Assembly: GCA_017549365.1 (NCBI GenBank)
Contig: JAFYUZ010000100.1
Coordinates: 1-64,000 of the forward strand
Reading direction: 5' to 3'
Length of the DNA stretch: 64,000 nt
DNA from: Clostridia bacterium
GTDB lineage: Bacteria; Bacillota; Clostridia; Oscillospirales; CAG-382
The position numbers were made by a program, and so were the translations under genes. How positions within the stretch are numbered: the stretch's first letter is position 1; the number at the start of each line of letters is the position of its first letter. Positions 60,529-64,000 of this stretch are shown here, piece by piece. The notes beneath the pieces are model-generated. The model was not told the DNA's origin, did not search any database, and saw only the letters and a list, made by a program, of their open reading frames with translations.

Positions 60529-61314
60529 ATGCTTACAAAAGAAAAAATATACGAACAGCTCGAAGCCTTCCGCTTTGCGGTGGGGAGACCCGTTCTTGTG
60601 CACACTTCTCTTAAGGCGGTGGGCGAAATAGAGGGCGGCGGACAAACTCTTCTCGATTGCCTTGTTGACTTTTTTACCCAAAACGACGGAATTTTCTGTG
60701 TCCCCACCCATACATGGTCAACGGGATCTCTTGACATGAGAAAAAGCGAGACCTGCATTGGCGTTTTGCCAAACCTTGCGGCGCAAGATCCGCGGGGAAC
60801 GAGAACTTTTCACCCATCCCATTCCATGGCGGTGTTTGGAAAAGCCGAACTTGTGGCGGAATTTGTGAGCGGCGAAGAAAAGGCAACCACCCCCGCACCC
60901 CCCGAAGGATGCTACGGCAAAATATACAAAATGGACGGTCATATCATGCTTCTTGGCGTTGGGCACAACAAAAACACCTATCTTCACTGCGTTGAAGAAA
61001 TGCTGGACGTCCCGAACCGTCTTGACGAATACCCCGGCAGACGAACTGTTGTTGACAAAAACGGAGTTGAACACACAGTCTTTTTGCGCGGTCACCACGC
61101 AGAGGGTATACGCGACGTTTCGGCAAACTACGTAAACTACGAGCCCGCTTTCAGACATCACGGATGTATAGTTGACGGCGTTATCGGAAACGCTCCCGTT
61201 CAGATGTGCTCGGCGCGGAAGATGAAGGAAGTTGTCGAGCTTTGCGACAAAAGACGAAACGGAAAAGAGATTCTTTTCGACCGAACCCCGCTTGACGAAA
61301 AGCTTTACAAATAA
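60529..61314 (+). CDS. AAC(3)-family acetyltransferase in a sugar locus
   Basis: A 261-residue protein of the aminoglycoside 3-N-acetyltransferase fold. Family blocks are VLVHTSLKAVGEIEGGGQTLLDCL, FCVPTHTWS, RTFHPSHSMAVFGKAELV and KMDGHIMLLGVGHNKNTYLHCVEEM, the last with the catalytic histidine. Known members acetylate an amino group with acetyl-CoA. Here the gene is ten bases behind a putative carbohydrate enzyme and inside a glycan locus, so an amino sugar is a more natural substrate than an antibiotic; this is inference from context. Confidence 0.88.
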   Translation: MLTKEKIYEQLEAFRFAVGRPVLVHTSLKAVGEIEGGGQTLLDCLVDFFTQNDGIFCVPTHTWSTGSLDMRKSETCIGVLPNLAAQDPRGTRTFHPSHSMAVFGKAELVAEFVSGEEKATTPAPPEGCYGKIYKMDGHIMLLGVGHNKNTYLHCVEEMLDVPNRLDEYPGRRTVVDKNGVEHTVFLRGHHAEGIRDVSANYVNYEPAFRHHGCIVDGVIGNAPVQMCSARKMKEVVELCDKRRNGKEILFDRTPLDEKLYK

Positions 61315-61316
61315 CA

Positions 61317-61353
61317 AAAAACACGGTATTTCAGACGAAATACCGTGTTTTGT
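61317..61353. terminator. Bidirectional terminator
   Basis: AAACACGGTATTTC and GAAATACCGTGTTT form a perfect 14-bp stem with an AGAC loop, A-run before and T-run after. It ends the acetyltransferase gene and the converging S-layer gene. Confidence 0.95.
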
Positions 61354-61363
61354 TTTGCTGATT

Positions 61364-64000
61364 TTACTTAACGGTGATCTTGATAACGTGTCCGACGTTG
61401 CCGTAAACGGTGGAGGTCAGAGTGTACTGGGGGATAACTGTGTCGACGATGTTTCCGTTTTCGTCCTTATAGGTTGCAAGGACTTCGGTGTAATAGTCTC
61501 CGTGTTCGTGTCCGTTGAAAACACCCTTGACGATATCGCCGTTAGAAACGAGGAGATCGCAGAAATCCTTTGTGGGGCCGGAGTTGTTTCCAAGCTTGGT
61601 GTAATAATTTATTTTATCACCATCGCCTGTGATTGTCGGCACTTCTGTGTCTTCAGGGTTACGGGTAGAGATCGGAATGTGGAAGAATACGAGGATTACA
61701 TAGTCGTTTTCTCTGGCCTTTTCGATGTCTGCTCTGAGCTTTTCGACCTGCTCTTCCACAAACTTTGATGTGCCGTTGTCAACGACAACACACATAACCT
61801 TGTCCTTGATAACGCGCGATTCGTATATTGCATCGTGGATCCAGAATTCTTCGATAAGCTTGAATCTGGATTCGTAGGAGGTGGGGTCAGCAACTGTACC
61901 CTGCATTACACGGGTGGTATCGTGGTTGCCAAGGCACGCCATGATATCTGTGTCAACGCGGAAGAGGTTTTCGATGGTAAGCTCTTTACAACCGTGCGAG
62001 AGATAGTCGAGAACGTCGCCTGTTACAATGGTGACATCAGAGTATCTTGCATATTCCATAGCTCTTGCAACGGGAGTTACGGAAACACCGTTTGCAAGCC
62101 AGGTTCTGCCGATCTTTGTGCTCATGACCGAGGGGTTCTTTTCTTCTTCGTCAAGAGCGTTTACAAGGTTAAAGTGGGTGTCGGAGGTCTGAACGATCTC
62201 AACAGGGTCTGTGTCGGGCTTTTTGCTTTCGATCACAACTTCACGAACATACGGACCGATCGAGTGTGAATATATGTAGGTCTTAAGATCGTCGGGCGAG
62301 CCGTTGATGACGCTGGTATTCTTGTTTCTTGCCTCGGTTTTCAGCTCGTCGATGGCAGCCTTGAGAGCTGTCTTCTGCTCGGCGGTGATATCCTTTGCCA
62401 CTGTTGCTTCTGTGCCCATCTTGTAGATGTGGGTGGCAATTGCTTTTGCAAGAGCGGTGGGCTTCTTTTCGTTCATAAGAAGTTTTACGTATTCGGGAAT
62501 AGCTGTGCCGTCTGCGGCGGCTCCGAGATCTGCGCTTCTTGTCCAATCTGTGCCGTGAGCACCTGCTGCCGCAACGATCTGCGAGCTTGCCCAGTGGCCC
62601 GAGATATCAGAGAAAACTGCGCCCGCAGTGCCCGAGGGCTTTCTGCCGAGCATTCTGTTTACAACAGTTACAACCTCGGCTCTTGTGATGTTTCCGTCGG
62701 GAGCAAAGGTGCCATCGGAATAACCGTTTACATATCCGTTTACAACTGCGTGGTAGATGGCGTTGCTGTATTTGTTTGTGTAATCAACGTCGGAAAATTC
62801 CTTGTATTTCTTGGCGTTTTCGATGTTTGCCGAAACGTTGTACACAAGCTTTGAAAATTCTGCGTAGGTGATGCCGTCTTCGTCAAGAAGTCTTTCGATA
62901 TTGTAGATCAGCTGAACGAATTCCGCACGGGTGATGGCTTTGGAGGGTTCGATGTTTTCGCCGTCTCCGATCTTGTTGAGAAGACCTGCTTTGTCAAAGA
63001 AACCAATGTACTTTGCATACCATGCGTTTGCATCAACGTCGGCAAAGTTGTTTTCAAAGTTGCCGCTCTTAACGGTTTTTTCGTCAGCGATTATTCTTGT
63101 CAGAAGTGTGATAGCTTCTGCTCTTGTCATGTTGTTCTGGGGAAGGAAAGTGCCGTCCTCGTAACCTGCAACATAGTTTGCGTTGTCGTTGATGCCGAGG
63201 TTGAGGGAAGAAACGACCTTGCCCGAATATTTTCCTTCGGGAAGAGCGAAGATGCCGTTTACGGGGAGAAGATCTCCGCTTTCCGACGAAAGCTTTTCTG
63301 CTTCACAGTCGAAATCGTCATAAGCCTTGATGCCCGAAAGCTTGCCGCCATCGAAAACGGGAATAATAGAGCCGCCCTTGATCGAAAGAATGGAGTTGTA
63401 TTTTGCGTTTTCCGAGATCTCAAGGTCGGATATGGTGTTGCTGACATAGATGACAGAGGCGTCTGTTTTGCCGTTGCCCGAATCGTCGATCTTGTTGACA
63501 GCGGCGCCCGAAACGGTGATGGTGGCAGAGCCTGTAAAGCTTGCATTTTCGCCGTAAGCACCTGTTTTGATGCTGCCGATGTTGCCGCCTGTGATATCAA
63601 CGGTGATGTTGCCGTTCATCGCGCCGTTTTCGGCACCGATGATAAGTTCTGCCACGTCGCCGCCTGCGATGGTGACTTTCATGTCACCGTCGTTTTTGCC
63701 GTCAAGCGAACCAACCACGAGCTTTTCGTAAGAACCGCCTGTGATGACCATTTCGGAATTTGCGGAAACGTTGCCGGAAGAAAGAGCAACAGTTGCAAAA
63801 GTGCCCGAGGTGAGGATGTATTTATAATCCTCTGTGGCGTCTCCGCTGAAAAGATTCATAAGAGGTGAATATTTTTTTTCGCCCGAGGGATAGCTTACAG
63901 TGTGGAAAGTGTCGATCTCGCCTTCGGTGGTGAAATTGTGACCGTTCATAAGAAATCCCGAGCCTTCTGCGGAGAATTTAAACGAAACATTCGAGAAGGT
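61364..64000 (-). CDS. S-layer-anchored metallophosphoesterase, N-terminus outside window
   Basis: The frame stays open from 61366 to the right window edge, so the ATG at 63949 is internal. At least 878 codons are present. The N-terminal part (about 63950-63250) is a glycine/serine-rich array of short beta repeats such as VTIAGGDVAELIIGAENG and VDITGGNIGSIKTGAYGEN, likely a beta-helix. Three SLH modules follow (about 63190-62590; NYVAGYEDGTFLPQNNMTRAEA, NIEPSKAITRAEFVQLIYN, NGYSDGTFAPDGNITRAEVV). The C-terminal part is a calcineurin-like domain with SDTHFN, VTGDVLDY, LGNHDTTR, FFHIPIS and FNGHEHGD, all ligands intact. It is a surface paralogue of the protein at 27402. Confidence 0.9.
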   Translation of the reverse strand, partial: TFSNVSFKFSAEGSGFLMNGHNFTTEGEIDTFHTVSYPSGEKKYSPLMNLFSGDATEDYKYILTSGTFATVALSSGNVSANSEMVITGGSYEKLVVGSLDGKNDGDMKVTIAGGDVAELIIGAENGAMNGNITVDITGGNIGSIKTGAYGENASFTGSATITVSGAAVNKIDDSGNGKTDASVIYVSNTISDLEISENAKYNSILSIKGGSIIPVFDGGKLSGIKAYDDFDCEAEKLSSESGDLLPVNGIFALPEGKYSGKVVSSLNLGINDNANYVAGYEDGTFLPQNNMTRAEAITLLTRIIADEKTVKSGNFENNFADVDANAWYAKYIGFFDKAGLLNKIGDGENIEPSKAITRAEFVQLIYNIERLLDEDGITYAEFSKLVYNVSANIENAKKYKEFSDVDYTNKYSNAIYHAVVNGYVNGYSDGTFAPDGNITRAEVVTVVNRMLGRKPSGTAGAVFSDISGHWASSQIVAAAGAHGTDWTRSADLGAAADGTAIPEYVKLLMNEKKPTALAKAIATHIYKMGTEATVAKDITAEQKTALKAAIDELKTEARNKNTSVINGSPDDLKTYIYSHSIGPYVREVVIESKKPDTDPVEIVQTSDTHFNLVNALDEEEKNPSVMSTKIGRTWLANGVSVTPVARAMEYARYSDVTIVTGDVLDYLSHGCKELTIENLFRVDTDIMACLGNHDTTRVMQGTVADPTSYESRFKLIEEFWIHDAIYESRVIKDKVMCVVVDNGTSKFVEEQVEKLRADIEKARENDYVILVFFHIPISTRNPEDTEVPTITGDGDKINYYTKLGNNSGPTKDFCDLLVSNGDIVKGVFNGHEHGDYYTEVLATYKDENGNIVDTVIPQYTLTSTVYGNVGHVIKITVK

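Noticed and set aside
60529-61314. Call as an aminoglycoside resistance gene on a mobile element
   Set aside because: No transposase, integron or repeat nearby; the gene is embedded in a sugar-enzyme operon.

Overview
The window looks like a chromosomal piece of an endospore-forming anaerobic clostridium, probably an uncultured gut-type member of the class Clostridia. This rests on the spoIIA operon (SpoIIAA, SpoIIAB, sigma-F), a GerA-type germination receptor, a type I dockerin, S-layer-homology proteins, DnaD, and housekeeping pairs such as tig-clpP-clpX and recA-recX. Promoters are classic TTGACA/17/TATAAT. I saw no rRNA, tRNA, CRISPR array, prophage or insertion sequence. Both edges cut a gene: a GGGtGRT protein at base 1 and an S-layer metallophosphoesterase at base 64000.

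Region by region. 1-2.15 kb (minus): an operon of PduL phosphotransacylase, a NifU/IscU-like scaffold and a GGGtGRT protein. 2.2-6.8 kb (plus): a compact germination-receptor operon followed by spoIIAA-spoIIAB-sigF. 6.9-12.4 kb: a phosphohexomutase facing tig-clpP-clpX. 12.5-26.9 kb: after a metallophosphoesterase and a DUF1540 protein, a nearly gapless minus-strand run of a methyltransferase, murD, three M42-family proteins (one a pseudoenzyme), a YnbB-like PLP enzyme, DnaD, a YhaN-like ATPase, rnhB, a YraN protein, an M19 dipeptidase and thrC. 27-33.5 kb: a lone dockerin, a cytosolic metallophosphoesterase, a NahK-like sugar kinase, an RlmD-type methyltransferase, a membrane protein, a lipoprotein and a flavodoxin-like protein.

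Two regions look like accessory carbohydrate metabolism. 33.6-41.9 kb holds a beta-helix protein, a heparinase II/III-like lyase, a TtcA-like protein, an EEP-family hydrolase, an AraC regulator, a medium-chain dehydrogenase and a Gfo/Idh/MocA oxidoreductase. 48-61.3 kb holds a GH106-like enzyme, a sugar isomerase, a GH39-like enzyme, another MocA oxidoreductase, a second heparinase-like lyase, a PHP hydrolase, two proteins of unknown family and an AAC(3)-fold acetyltransferase. None of these carbohydrate enzymes shows a signal peptide, so the likely job is cytosolic breakdown of imported oligosaccharides, perhaps uronate-containing. No transporter is present in the window. Between these regions lie an SLH protein, the recA-recX-NfeD-SPFH operon and dnaX.

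The most notable observations are: the GGGtGRT/scaffold/PduL operon; the M42 pseudoenzyme beside two intact paralogues; two metal-dependent hydrolases whose metal-binding N-termini can only be translated from a non-AUG/GUG/UUG start; a perfect palindrome that exactly fills the spacer of the araC promoter; a histone-tail-like extension on trigger factor; and a pair of related metallophosphoesterases, one on the S-layer and one cytosolic, the cytosolic one with a changed metal-ligand motif.
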